Under the pieces are notes generated by a model. It ran no database searches. It worked only from the letters and a program-made list of their open reading frames with translations, and was not told the origin of the DNA. Shown in pieces: positions 1 to 13,068 of a DNA stretch of 64,000 nucleotides; the first letter of the stretch is position 1; the number at the start of each line of letters is the position of its first letter. Position numbers and translations under genes: made by a program. Location of the stretch: contig BGZK01000718.1 in NCBI GenBank assembly GCA_005406025.1, positions 241,721 to 305,720 of the forward strand, read 5' to 3'. The DNA comes from Eumeta japonica. Lineage: Eukaryota; Arthropoda; Insecta; Lepidoptera; Psychidae.

Positions 1-3000
1 GAAGTAAATTAATTTACCAATTAAAGCGGTATCATATTCATCGAAAAGTCTTCTTCCTTATGAAGTACAAATTTTGCAGATAGCGCTTAAGTAGAGAATG
101 AAGGGATATTATAAAAAAGGAAGAAGCCATAAATGCTCAAAGGCGGAAATTTCACAAGAGAAAAATCACCATTTGCAAAAAGGGTTATTTACCTGTTATT
201 TCGCTTTACCTGAGATATTTTATAGATACAATGTCACGTAAATGATAACACATTTGATGACGTCGAATTAACGTAGTCATTAACAAACTTTTACTGGCGC
301 GTTGTCGTGTCAGCAATGTTAGCAAATACCGCTTCTAACTATTCAAAAGTATCATCGTTTGATTAGATAACAATAATCTGAATAGTGATAATAATTTAAA
401 CGTGATTTTGCCCGAGGCCTCGACCGTATGTACGCAAACAGACCATTTTTTTCAAAACACGATTTTTTTAATTCTTAATATGACCCCAATCTTCCTTTTA
501 ATTTTAATTCAGAATTCAATTGTTATTTAAATCTTGATGTCCATCACGATGTCTGTTCCGATTTCAGCTCTGGTATTTAATTGTTCTTGATCAAATAAAT
601 TGAGCAATACCATCACTTACTTTCTATACGTTGATGAGAGAAGTCAATGACACTGTAGAGTATATTTTCTTTCTCGGAATTCAAGTCACTTTCTCATCAA
701 ATTTAACTAAAATTGATATAGTGCGTTTGTCGCACAGACATAATAAAAAGACAGACCCATAAAATAAATACTTGAAATTGATTTGTATTTTTTTCGATTC
801 AAAACAATTCGTTTCAGGAATGTATAAGGTCTTATTATGTTTTTATAAAACTAGATTATAACCTTTAGTATGATGTTGCAGGATAATATTGAAATGCATA
901 TTTGACGGTTAATTTTTAAAAGTAATGTTATGAATCTATTTAATTAACTGATGACAAATAAAGAAGCAGTTTTATACAGGAAAAACAGCTACCACATTTA
1001 TATTTAAAAGTAAATTTTACTTTCCATGTTGTTTGACAATGGTTTTTAACAATTTAGAAGAAACTTCAATTCAATAAAATTTTTGTTTTTCACCATTCTG
1101 AAGGTTAAATATTTTTCTCAGATTTAAACAAATTAATTTTGAGTTTACTATTCACAATCAATGTAAATTCCATATCATGAGCAGTATTTCAATTAAAACA
1201 TATCATTCAGTACTTGCAATTATGAACTGTAGGGGCCAAACAGTTGTCGAGTTCCTTTGGAAACAAACGATTTAGTTCTTGATAACTGAGGAGTTTACTT
1301 ACTTACTTTTTAGTTAGTAGTTAGTTATCTTACTTTTTAAATGGAGGCGAATGTTAAAGTTTGCTTGAACCTATAGAAAGAGTGACCTACCTACTATGGG
1401 TTGTGGGCGACGCTGTAACTTTATGTACGAGATAGAGTGGGTTGACTTTGCAATGTTATATATGACACAGATGAAGATTATAGAGGATATATAGAAGTAT
1501 TAGGTCCCACTGGAATAGATCTAGTCTAGAATGAAAAAGCATACAGGCAATAGAGGAAAATGTTTGCATCTTACATTTAATTTACGGTGTATTTAAATAT
1601 AACTAACGATAATGTCAATTGAAACATTGTCTTTTCATTCATTTCATCATCAACAAACGCAAACCCTTGTGTCAAAGTAAAAATATTTTTTTAATTTAAT
1701 AAATATCAGGTAAAATTTAGAATTTCTCATTTTCAAATTTCGTTAATTTCTTCTAATGACTAAAATTAATTTTATCACACACAATTCTTATTTTTAAACA
1801 TAGTCCACACTTAATATCTTCAAAAAGCATTCGTTCAATACTGTTTATTTATTAACATTTGAAGCGTAAATACAATGATTAAAATTATTTTTAGAGTATC
1901 AATTTTAACACCTTGACCTGTGAAGACTTCAGATCCAAGTTATTAGATCTTAATTAAAATAATTATGGTAGAGTTCGTATTTGCAGTGTGATGACAGAAC
2001 ATGACAATAATTTTTTACAGATGCCCAAAATAATATTTATTCCTATCTATAAGTATTGGACACCATCCTATTGATTTGGTTTCGTTTACTAAATTACTAA
2101 TAGAAAATTTACTTTACTTTTTCTTAATACTTAAATTGCAAATAGATTATTTTATTTTATTGATTTATACTTATATCAATAATAGATATACGTAAGTTCG
2201 TGTTTAAGAAGGAATTATAATGTGTACAAAGGACTGATATTTTTATGAAGGGACGTATGAGAATCTTATTATGTTCGGATGGAACGAATTTATTGTTAAC
2301 TTAAATAACGTGTTAATATCATTTAAGTGGTTACTGGGGAAACATCTCATCTAAACAACTCGAAACACTGTGTTTTTTTGTCAAGATAACGAAGCAGTGA
2401 AACGCAACAAAAGATGAACAAAACGGAGAAAGACTTTAACAATCGCATTATTTAATTAAACAATTCTTAGCTTATTAAGATTCTATATCAACACCAACAC
2501 CAAGTTTAAGTTTGACGACCTGTGGTAAGTCGTATATTAATCAACATAAACTATTCGCAAAACATTTATTTCATCGTGGTTCGAGTAAGATAAAACTAAA
2601 ACTAACAATTCTTAGATATGTTCAAAGTACAATAGAATAATTTCCTATTTTTACACAGAAACGTGTACCCACACGTGGGCTTATTTTGGGTGTGTATACA
2701 AATATTAACAGACGCGCATCGGTTTTGCAACTCAAATAACGACGTAATTACGCTTTCACCCTTGATTTTGGACTGAACAAAGCACCAAGGAGGATACGGC
2801 ATAGCCCCTCCCTCAAATCACATCAACCCCGTCACATAAATTTTATTTTGGCGGGTCATTAGTTTGAACATGTTACGTGTAGATTCGTCTAGTGAAGTGA
2901 CCCTAACGGTGTATGATGTTAAAGAATAAGTTACATTTTAGCGTCATAATTAAATAATTTCTGCTCACACACCTTAATGTGAATAAATTGTTTTGGTAAT

Positions 3001-6000
3001 GCAATTCATAAATTAAATCGATGTTAGGAAAAAATCAACATATTTGATCTTATTACATATATTAAAAATACTATATTGTCTACGATATTGGATATTATTA
3101 AATTCATTTAGATAATACATATTTATGTATAAAACAGTTTAATGGGCTTACTGTTACCCATAAAGTTTCCTTCTTTATATTTAAATCTACAAACAATAAA
3201 GAAAAATAGTATTCTACGCACTTGATTTTTTTTTTGTGTTTTTGTATAAGATTTTCTGTTGACAACATAGATATATAAATCAAATTTAACAAAAAAATTT
3301 TGCATATACTACTGGGATAAAATTAATTTACTAAAAAGCTACGTGCTGCTACAATAATGTACATAAGAATTTACGATTATTCTAAATTCTAACATAAATT
3401 AGAATTGCAACCGCAGATTCAACTCGGGTGGTTTCAAATTATCTTCCAACCTCAAGGTTACATATTAAATTCATACCAAAAAAAGATGTTCTCTATCTGG
3501 ACTGAACTCGTTGCTACAGTAACGAAAATCTGAAAGATAAAACACTAATTTCTGAGGTTAGAATTGTGAAAATTAATTTTTCTATTATTTATTTATCAAA
3601 TATGTAATCAAAATCGACTTATTACACTGTTTTTGAAAAAATCATTACGTAAACAACTATAAATTAAAAACTGTATTTTTATGGTATACCAATTTTATTT
3701 ATTGTACATTATTATCCACATAATTTTTACGGAACATCGTAAATCAGGCAAAACTTATTAATCGGGGAAAAATACGTAAACGTTTGGCGCATACATGGAA
3801 TATTAAGGGCCTCTTTCACCATCTGTTTTTAAGCTGACATTTAATAAAAATACAATTTTTAAATAAATTTATCGTTCCCCGTCCTCTTTTTAAGAGTTGC
3901 TCGATCTAAAACCTGTTAAAAGGAATTCCTGGAAGGAAAATATATTTTAAAAGTGACTTTTAGTTAAAAGTAAGTTTAAAAGTAGGTGGTGGGAGATGCC
4001 CTAAAAATATTGGACATATATACGGTGCATTTTCAGTGGGTTACGTCACTTGCATAAGCAAGCCTGTTATGGTTAATTTTTTTTATGTCCAGCGAGCGTA
4101 GCATAACTTATTAAAGAATACCTGTCTATAGGACTATCCTTCTCACGCCGACGTAATGAACGAGTCTTACAGAGAAACTTTCTCTAGGAAATCATGGTGG
4201 GTTCACTTAAATCCTTATTCCGATTCGAAATCAGATCTTTTTTAGTTTCATTCCGTTCTTGGTCTTTTTTGATCAATTTGAAACTTGAATCCGGTTTCTG
4301 CTCCTTATTGATCAATGACGGTAAGAATCATTAAAATCGTTATCTTCATAAATATTTCCATTAGATTACCTGTAAATACAAAACACACAGACAGTGTATG
4401 AATGTTATTATCTATACTATAACATTACAAAAAGAGAGATCGTGTTTGATTGACAAATGACTCATCAACACAAAATTGGGACTATTACATTTACGATGCA
4501 GTCTAACACAAAAATCGCTTTTTGAAAATTCGACACCTAAGCATGTGAAATTGAAGGAAATATTTGTGTGGAGGTACCAATTTTTCTTTAACAAGAAACA
4601 TGAAATTTTTTCTTGTTGTGCACTACGCCCATAAACAAAATTAGAAAATTAACTACAATTGTTTCTTTAGTAATATGCGGGCGTTGTTGTTTACATTATA
4701 GATTTTGGTCGTATAGTGTATTACAAAAATTACTAGATATCTGTTGGGTTATGTCTTGATTTGTTAACGATTTTTTATATAGTAATTAAGGATGGATTAT
4801 ATTGATGATCTTCTTGACATTTGAGGAATATTCGAGGCTCACTTATATATCATACCGGAATTCTAACGTTGACACTTTAGTTTTCTCTTAGCAATCAGTG
4901 CGTTAACAAGTTAAATGTGATCAATTAAATGTGTTTTAGCGGTTCTCTAATACGCTTTTGTATCACATTATAATTGAATACGTACTTCCTGTTTTTATTG
5001 TATTTCATTTTTTCTGTCCCTTATTACTCGAACCGCGATACGGATATAGTAAATGAAAGCCTATGGTAAAAGAAAATAAAGTATATCGCTTGCATCTTTC
5101 CTAAGGGTAGAAATATAAGAATAAGTATTTTTTTTTAATATGAATTAAATGTAGATATTTAAATATTTTGAATATTAATATCTAACAGTGTAAAATTGGG
5201 ATAAGACTGTAGTTTAACTATTTTATTTATACCATATATCGTTACTTCAACAATTTCGACAATAACACGAAGTTTGGGAAGTAGTATTAGATGTATGTGG
5301 TAATGCATAACCTTGTATACGGTTCTTGCTATTTGGTTATATTGAGCGAGGTAGAACATAACATATTTTGCCAATAAAAGAATGAATTAAGCCATAATTT
5401 TTCCTTATTGGTTAAATCTTTGACGGCCTTTACGATTAGTAAAACGGTGACTTAAGAGTCTAGTACCTATCTCAAGTATAATACAGACAGAAAATTCCTC
5501 TATTTGTCCGCACTATTATATACCTATGCCTTAAGTATGCGCCATATAATCCGTAACACAATAAGTCCGTATGAAAATCTGGATTGACTACGCACAAGTA
5601 CAACTACACTGGCGACGACCACTTACAAGTTAGAATGTTCCAATACAATTTAATGTTATGTAGCGACAAGATATTATATGTGATTATACAAATACGTAAC
5701 TGTAAAAGCAATACATTATCCTATAATTCATGAATACAAACCATTTAAATGGTACTTATTACACTTTTTTTTTTATTTAATCCCATCCCATATTTTAGGA
5801 AACCAATTTATTTGAGCACGAAAATATCCGCAACAGGCACATTACTACACGCACCGCTGGATTCTCGTCAAAACATTACGGAACCTACTAGATATATCTT
5901 TGAAGTATAAGCCCTCTTTTGTGCTGAGATTCTTTGTGCACTCAAGAGCTGGATGCCGGATCGGGGGTCTAACATGAGGATGTTCATATATAATATTTTA

Positions 6001-6082
6001 ATGCTCGGACGATTTTAATATAAAGAATTGGAAGGTATGAAGCTCTCTTTGTGAGTGTTATGAGATGAAATCAAATCCTTTT
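1..6082. other. AT-rich non-coding DNA
   Basis: About 6 kb of AT-rich sequence with many A and T homopolymer runs. The short frames here (60-70 codons) have no recognisable domain, no codon pattern unlike the background and no good splice-site pairing, so I read them as chance. I recognise no RNA gene, transposon terminus or long tandem array. The region fits an intron or intergenic interval in an insect genome. Confidence 0.7.
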
Positions 6083-6200
6083 TTAGGGTTCTGTACAGCA
6101 TGACAAAAAAAAAATCACAAATGTCTGTCTGTCCGTCTGTCACAGTCTATTTTCTCTGAATGTACTGGTCGAAAATGTTGTACCTTGCACATATATAGTA
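6083..6200 (+). repeat. Dispersed repeat, 'GGGTTCCGTA' family, copy A
   Basis: The segment reads AGGGTTCTGTA, then an A-rich run, then a CTGTCTGTCCGTCTGTCA block and a TTTTCTCTGAATGTACTGG block. The same order of blocks occurs near 14,991 and 44,110, so this is a dispersed family within the window. It resembles a non-coding repeat common in moth genomes (recalled, not searched). The borders are approximate. Confidence 0.6.
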
Positions 6201-9014
6201 TGCTGGTTTAAGCATTACCGGCGCCTTGAGCGAGATTTCTCTAGGATCCTCTCTCTACTTTTCAATTCATACTAGTAAATTGACTGTTAATTACCTAAAA
6301 AATCGATAATCCTGCAGTCATCCCTCAAACTTCCCACTATGACATTTATTGACGTGTTTTTGAGTTCTCTGAGTTAAAAATATAACTGTCTATAAGTTTT
6401 TGAGCTTTTCCAGTTCAAAAATTCGAAAGACCCTACGGAGCATTTTTTAAACTTCTTGTTATTTTCGACCTCAAAGCATTCAAAAATATAAATAACAGTA
6501 ACTTTTACTGTTTTTCTGAATTTTCTGTGTTCAAAAATATACTGTCAACGTTTTGAGCTCTTCGGGTTTACAAGTTTAAATTTATTAATAAAAAAATCGT
6601 AGTTCTATTACGATATCTATCGAATTCGACATTGAATTTTGATCTGCCTTACAGCATTCTACATAGTTTTTTAAACAAAATAAAACGACTGAGTACCTGA
6701 CATTTAATTATCCATTAATAATTCAATAATTTCACAAATTATTTTGAAAAACTTTCTTTTTTAATCTTTGTTAACGGATCTCTTAAATAATCCAAGCAAA
6801 CTTGATGCAGTTTGCAATTATCAACTTTGTTTTTTTAAAGAAAAGAGCTGGCTTTCGGAAGGTTTCGGAATTTGTCAGTAGACTGGTTTAAAAAACATTG
6901 TAAAACAACACTCTTTGAAAAAATTTCTCCAGCGTTATCTATTCAACAAATTACTCAATTTTGATGTAACTTGTAACAATCGATATAAATATTTGAGAAA
7001 AGAAAAGAACTGTCAATATCAAGATCTGACGAAAACTCGATTTTAGAAATTCGGACTGAAAACATATTCCCAATTTAAGAAGTTTTTTTAAAATTTCAAA
7101 GAGGGAAGTTAAAAACGAATGTATATTTCAATTAAATTTTGTTTTTTTAATCAACTTTATAGCCTTTCGTTGAGCAAATTCTCTTATTAAAGCATTGACA
7201 TCTGTTTCCTGTCATTTCATTGTTAATTGACAAAATTGCCATATTTATCAATCTCGGTTGCAGATAGGTTTTTATCAACAGCTTAGAAAAATTCGCGCTT
7301 TATGAGCGCGTGTTGTCATGCACATGTTCTTAACTTAGATTCTACAAGTCACTCGTATTGCGCGTCAAAATAGGTGGATTGAAAACAGTTTTGATATAGC
7401 TTGCTAGTTAATGCGTCTACATAAATTACGAAATCTTTTAAATATTAGAAAAAAAATCAACCCATGTTTCTTAGGAACGTTGTTAATTTGACAAAAGTAC
7501 ATACACACCCTAAACAGATTTTACCTAACTCCTGTATTTTAATGTCGTTAGGCGGTAATTCGATGCAATTGAGAATCACGAAACGGGAAGCCAGACCAAA
7601 AGAGACCCCTTGGACGCCTAAGGCACCCCTTCGTGTCTAGCGCCCTGGGGCGGTGCCCAACCACGTACTGCCCTAACGTCAGTACGTACCAATATATACA
7701 GAGTTAAGTGATCCAATCGCGAATACGCTGTATAATCATTTTAAGGGTTAAATTTGCGGAGGTGTTTGTAATACAAAACTTTAATCACGTGCAATCGTAC
7801 GACATATTAGACGGATGTTAGTCATGAGAAATACATATATTATTTAAATATTTTATAGTGCCCAAATATTTATTGAATAATATTGAAGTATATTTATGAA
7901 CATTCAAGATTTTCTATTTATTTCTGAAACTACTAATATTACATTAATATTAGTAGTTAATACAAAACACGGAGTATAGAGCGTCAAGTCCTTAAATTTC
8001 CAGTACAACAAATAAAATAGTAGCAAAGAAAAACAAAATAAGTTTCTTCATTTTCCGAGGACTAATACGATGATATATAGCATGGAACTGTTGTCATGTG
8101 GGTCCAACTCATACTTGGCCAGTTTTGAAATAGTAATATTCATGGGATGATATTCTGTTCATTCTTAATTTGTCATGTTTACGATTTTTCTGTTAGAATG
8201 CACAGCAGTTATTTTAAATTTAAAAAGAATAGTATCATTTTAGAAATATTATAAATATTAAATTGATACTAATATTAAAATGATGTAACGATGCACCGTA
8301 AGAAAAGTACGAATTTATTTCTTCAGAATAATGAATGAATCCGCTCAAGCCTTCATCAAAATATACCATCTTAAACTGTTGCTTTACCATTGCATATTTT
8401 ATTAATACTTAAATCTTTCATCGAATAAAATCATACAAAATTTAATGTTTTAATTAAAAAAAATGTTTTTCATTCCTTCGATCTTCTTTTTCCTTTTAAA
8501 AGCACTTATGTGACAAATTGTTTTTTAATTTTTTCCACTTTAGATTTTATTGCATTGCTTTTATTGTTGTGACGTTACACTAAAGCCATAATTAAAAAAA
8601 ATAGCATATAGCTCACCTTCTACTAAATAACAGAATAAGAGTCCACTTGTTTATTTCGAAATCCACTTGTGTGTTTTAATATTTTGGCATAGTTTACTTA
8701 CATGATTTTTAAATTTTTATTGGACGTTCTATCTTCAAAATTCCCGGTTGGCACTTTATTTATGCCAAAGACAATACGTTTATGAGCTTGTTAGTAATTA
8801 AAGACGACATAATACGATTTCCTTAACAACCAGATATTTATTGGATATTAACCTTATTTGCTGGTGTATATTACACGTATATATAGGAAGTCAAATTTTG
8901 GAGTTCAAATAATATCTTTATCACTTATAATATGACCAATGGAAAACGAAATAGTGTTTCTGTACTGTGTTTTCATAACATAATGCAACAGTCGTAGACC
9001 GTAACAATATCTAT
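6201..9014. other. AT-rich non-coding DNA with one GC-rich patch
   Basis: No coding exon or RNA gene is recognised. A GC-rich patch at about 7,565-7,690 contains GCGCCCTGGGGCGGTGCCCA and then an 8-bp inverted repeat (ACGTACTG and CAGTACGT) with a 9-base spacer. It may be the edge of an old repeat, but I cannot name it. The remainder is A/T-rich and low in complexity. Confidence 0.6.
7928..7958. repeat. Perfect 13-bp inverted repeat (hairpin)
   Basis: The arms at 7,928-7,940 (AACTACTAATATT) and 7,946-7,958 are exact reverse complements around a five-base loop. The arms are AT-rich, so some chance contribution is possible in this background. No flanking duplication or terminator context is seen. 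Confidence 0.7.
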
Positions 9015-9236
9015 ACATACATAAGCGAAATACTAATGACTGATTGGCTGACTAGCTGACTCATCACGAGATCTCCGAAACCATAGATCCGATTGATTTG
9101 ATATTTGGCATAGTTACTCTTTTCGGGACGCAAACGCTTAGGGTTTTAAGTAAATATTTTCCCAAAAAAAAATTCTTCATGTTATGTCAAAGCGTGCGGA
9201 GCAGCGGGAAAAAGCTAGTTATACTATATACATATT
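9015..9236 (+). mobile_element. Retroelement-tail-like dispersed repeat
   Basis: The segment runs from AAGCGAAATACTAATGACTG through GATCCGATTGATTTGATATT and TTTGGCATAGTTACTC to GCGGGAAAAAGCTAGTTA. This order (a nearby GACTGATTGGCTGACTAGCTGACT block, 'aaaccgat...ttgaaatttggca', then a gcggg...aaagctagt end) is the form I recall for 3' parts of RTE-like or related repeats in Lepidoptera. The short frame across it is not a gene. The exact family is uncertain. Confidence 0.5.
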
Positions 9237-9715
9237 GTAGAAAAGTAATTAACAATATTGGTGTAATGAAAAATCGTAATAATATTATACGAAAACCACA
9301 AACCATTCTAAATTTATTCCATAATCGATTTTTTTTTCCAAACGTAATAGAGAAAATCGAATACTTTTAGGGCATTCAAAACCTTTTCCAGACTCGTGTG
9401 TGATCTATTAACTTCAAGAATTACGAAGTTTTTAAAATAAATTTAAAAAGATAAAATTTCTAGTTTAAAACGAACATTTTTCCGTAATTTTAATTTTCAT
9501 TTATGCCTGTGATTGATTATTCACGGTTTTATCCTAATAAATATAAAGTCAATTTAATTGAAGCTTATTTTCGTAGTCAACAAAGCTCAGATAAGGTATA
9601 ATGGATCTTTTCCACAAGCTGCGTAATGGCAAAATATTTGATAGATATTATAAAAATTTATAACGGGTATATTGTTTTAAACGCGATATGTATGTACGCG
9701 ATAGGTATGAGGCCA
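9237..9715. other. AT-rich non-coding DNA
   Basis: Nothing recognisable. A poly-T run and short A/T tracts only. Confidence 0.6.
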
Positions 9716-9717
9716 AA

Positions 9718-9990
9718 GTAAGTCGTAAATGAACTTATTATCATCGCAGTCTTAAGATACTTTGAAGATTATTCAAAAAATTCATTATGAGAGGCAGTTG
9801 CAAATGTAGGGGTGCGTAAATACACTATAAGGAAAATATTGAAAATACATAAGTATAAACGACAGATGGACGGTCGATTTCTATATACAATACTTCTTGG
9901 CGATAAAGATCACAGCTTGATATTGACTTTTCGTTATGTAAGATGAACAATTCATAAAATTGGCAAATGACTGTTCAATCTGTTTTTCTA
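9718..9990 (+). pseudogene. Relic of a helix-turn-helix DDE transposase (N-terminal part)
   Basis: One frame reads NELIIIAVLRYFEDYSKNSL, a stop, EAVANVGVRKYTIRKILKIH, then after a few residues LLGDKDHSL and TFRYVR before another stop. This follows the order I know from a group of insect IS630/Tc1-mariner-related transposases: an '.AVL.YFE.NP..S.R' segment, a helix-turn-helix with 'GVS..TV..ILK.HK', then 'LLPGD...R..FC.W'. Only the DNA-binding N-terminus is visible. Stops break the frame, and the catalytic DDE part is missing or too decayed to read. No terminal inverted repeat was identified. The family assignment is by pattern and could be one superfamily off. Confidence 0.45.
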
Positions 9991-10061
9991 AAATCGACTT
10001 TTTACCAGATCTTGACGTTTTGGGGTTCTATGAATTTATTGTGACCATTTTCCTAGTGATG

Positions 10062-10182
10062 TCTGTATCTCTTTCTCTCTCTCTCTAGAGAGAGATATAG
10101 ACATAACACACACAGGTTTGTATCTGTGTCCGCGCGCGCGCGCATACGCGTGTATGTGCGTGCGAGTGCGCGTGCGTACATG
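10062..10182. repeat. Compound microsatellite: (CT)n, (CG)n and (TG/CG)n
   Basis: A CT run flows into an AG run, making a CTCTCTCTCTAGAGAGAG palindrome. A CA tract, an uninterrupted CGCGCGCGCGCGC stretch and a long alternating purine-pyrimidine tract of GTGCG/TATG steps follow. This is a simple-sequence locus with strong Z-DNA and cruciform-forming composition. It is not coding. Confidence 0.9.
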
Positions 10183-10815
10183 TAAACCTCTCACAACTTT
10201 TGAATGGCTTAACCAAAGGATAAAATCTAAATCAAACCAAGTCCAATCAAAAAGTTCTTTATTTCGGATGTAATAGAATTACACTTGAAATACGACAAAA
10301 TTGTATTTTTTGGAATTAACGTTACCACCCAACGCATGGAGACCCAGTTTGCGAAATTAGAAAGGAATCCACTCAACTCAAACTTCTTGAAACATTGAAC
10401 TGATTTCGTTCGATAGATTATGAAGAATCTCTAAATCAAAACTTCATTGAAATGTTGTCCTGAAATGATTTTAGATAACTCTACCGATCGACACTAAAAT
10501 CTTATCAGCTCTTTTCCCCTTAAAAATGCATCGATTGATGAAAACTGTATAAAAATCGTTTTTTTTTCAAGAAATATCGTTCAAGAAATCTATTCGGTTA
10601 TTATCCATACAAAACAATGTTGATCGATAGTAAATAGATCAAAATCTGTTGATGTCTTAAAAGATATTAATGGAGAAAATTTATTCTAGTTTCAAAACAA
10701 ACGCAAATATTAAAAAAAAATGGCGACGGTATTAAAACAGAAAAAAAAATAATTACGTAATCATACGAACTTATAATTTGTAAACTCGCACAACCACAAC
10801 ATATACGCAAACGTA
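10183..10815. other. AT-rich DNA upstream of the piggyBac-like element
   Basis: No gene recognised. The sequence is moderately A/T-rich with no obvious open frame or repeat. Confidence 0.55.
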
Positions 10816-13064
10816 CGCGCCGGTTCACTTTAGGTCCGTGACCTCATGCAATCAATTACGAGATTTTTTTTTGTTTACAAAGAGTAAGTATTAATTTTGA
10901 TATTATTTGCGTTTACATTTCTTTTTTTTTGTGATAAATGGAGTTTGTTTTGAATAACTGAAACATCTTATAAAAAATATATGGTTTATGACTAGAAAGC
11001 TGTAATACTAGCACTTGAATTTCATGGAATTTGTTTAAGCTTATTGTGTTCTTTTCAGTCTCTACAAGCATGGATGAAAGGCAGATTATCGAGTTGCTAG
11101 AACAAGAATCTGATGTTGAACAGAATCTTGGTGGTTCTGACTCGGAAAAAAATCCTGTGTTTGATACAGGTATTGATAGTGAACACGACAGTGAAAGTGA
11201 AATAGAGGACATTAAAGCTTCACAACAGACAGTGGAAGAAGATACCACTGAGTTCCTTAAATATTTTTTATCGAGACATGCACAAAGAAATGGTCCAAAT
11301 GTAAAATAGTTTAAGACTCCGCTATCAAATATGGTTACAACCGTAGTTTATAACATTATTTTGCATTTTCCAAGGGTAAAAAGTCACGCTCGATATTCTA
11401 TAAATGTAAAACAATAATTAGATTTTTTATTAAATACAGAAGTCGTCGATTTAATTGATATGAATTCAAATTTGTATACTGAAAAAAGTAGAGATAACTA
11501 CCAACGAGAGCGAGATATAACTCTCACTGATGCACTAGAAGTACAAATATTTTTGGTACTATTGATAATGGCTGGACTTCTAAGAGCATCCCTTTTGAAT
11601 TATATAGATCTGAGGGCACATGACGGGTCAAGTGTGGAAATGTTCCGGTTGGCGATGTCCTACAAAGGTTTTCTTTTCTTATTGCACTGCCTACCACTCG
11701 ATAATGTTTTGAATCGCACTGCAAGACAAACTGCTGATAATCTGACAGCTGTAAGTAGTCTTTATTGTATTCTAAATGAAAAAATTGTGGTTACATATTC
11801 ACCAAGTTAGAACGTAATATTCAACGAGCAGTGGATTAGATTTCGAGGAATATTCAAAGGAAAAGTATACATTGACAAATAAGCAAAATAAATATAACAT
11901 TAAGATCTAGGCTATTGTTGAATCCAAAACATTTAACTAGCTTAAATTTAAGGTGTATTCTAGCAAAAAACCCGATGGTAAATATAAAGTTTCTAATTCT
12001 CCATATGAAATCGTAAATCGATTAGTGGTACCTATATAACGTAGTGAACGAAATGCCACTAGTGGTAATTGGTACCGTAATACAAAGCTTGCTAAAGTCT
12101 TGCTGACACCCGAATACAAACTTACTCTGGTCGACACATTAAACATAAGGAAACCAGATATTCCAAAAGATTTCTTAATAAGTAAGGATAGAGCGAAATT
12201 AAGTTCCCTTTTTGGATATAATAATCATCTGACAATAATTTCGTTTGTACCCAAACCAAAAAAAAAAGCTGCTTTCTTCTCTGTACAACGATACCGCGAT
12301 AGATATAGCTACAGGTGACGCAAAAAGAGCAGAAATTGTAACATGTTATAATGCTGCCAAAAGTCGATTGCAATGAACAGCTCTGAGCTACTTACAACAC
12401 TTGGCAGAAGAACTTTAAGAGTTGGCCGTCGGCAATATTTTTTCATCTTTTGAGTATGTCCTGCGTAACGGCATAAGTCATCCATAGAGCAAATACTGAT
12501 AAAACTGATACACATCTCCGACATAAGTTTTTAAAGAAATTAGCAATCGAACTCGTGGAGGATGATCAAAAACGACTTATCCTCTGATTAGCATTCTCTA
12601 CGTTAACAAAAAAAATCCTGCGCAAGGTACACGATAAATAAATATTATTCCCTTGATGGTAAAGGATGAACGCTGTGCAATACACTCCAGGAAAAATTAT
12701 AAAAAGTAAAAGCACCAAGTGTTCGACACTTATATGCATTTAAAATTATAACATTTATTGCACTGATTGCATAAACATTAATGCAACAGATTTTTCAGAA
12801 TATTTTTTTTCCTACATTGATCTTAGTCACGCCATGTTTTTTTTTAATTCAGAAGAGGTTTTTGTTTCGTTGAATTTATTTTATGGTTTCTAACAATTGT
12901 GATTTTTTGTTAATTATAGTTAATTACAATAAGGCATTTAATAAAACTTTATTACTTTGGTTTCAATTATTAATATAACTCGATTATATTTGATAAGTTT
13001 ATTTGGGGTCATCAGAGATTCCGTGCGACCAGCTGTGTAATTTTTCTACGCGCCCACTTAAGGG
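10816..13064 (+). mobile_element. Decayed piggyBac-like DNA transposon
   Basis: The interval holds a broken piggyBac-type transposase and, at 13,005-13,064, a GC-rich terminus ending CGCCCACTTAAGGG directly beside TTAA (13,065-13,068). TTAA is the obligate target duplication of the superfamily. Read inward from the right, the element starts CCCTTAAGTGGGCGCG, which fits the usual CCC-type end. I could not find the matching left end. The segment with GGTCCGTGACCTCATG near 10,835 weakly resembles the subterminal GGTCGCACGGAATCTC and may mark it. An AATAAA-type poly(A) signal lies near 12,941. Confidence 0.8.
11070..12760 (+). pseudogene. piggyBac-like transposase pseudogene
   Basis: ATG at 11,070 follows a good splice-acceptor-like TTCTTTTCAG and opens an acidic N-terminus (MDERQIIELLEQESDVEQNL), as usual in this family. 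The DDE_Tnp_1_7-type core follows in several frames: VVDLIDMNSN, RERDITLTDALEVQIFLVLL, then SYKGFLFLLHCLPLDN near 11,660-11,705. Further on are KVSNSPYEIVNRLVVPI, LAKVLLTPEYKLTLVDTLNI and IPKDFL (12,000-12,175), then RANTDKTDTHLRHKFLKKLA (about 12,495-12,545). Near 12,660-12,730 are remnants of a C-terminal Cys-rich finger. Stops and frameshifts interrupt it at many points. Where the family has its first catalytic Asp (IDE) the sequence reads FNEQ, and where it has DNW it reads GNW, so two of three catalytic Asp are lost. It cannot encode an active enzyme. Confidence 0.85.
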
Positions 13065-13068
13065 TTAA

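Noticed and set aside
9098..9370. 90-codon plus-strand frame
   Set aside because: It starts inside a dispersed repeat and runs into AT-rich DNA; the translation is low in complexity and has no domain.
11524..12524. Several 66-83 codon minus-strand frames
   Set aside because: They are antisense shadows of the piggyBac transposase pseudogene.
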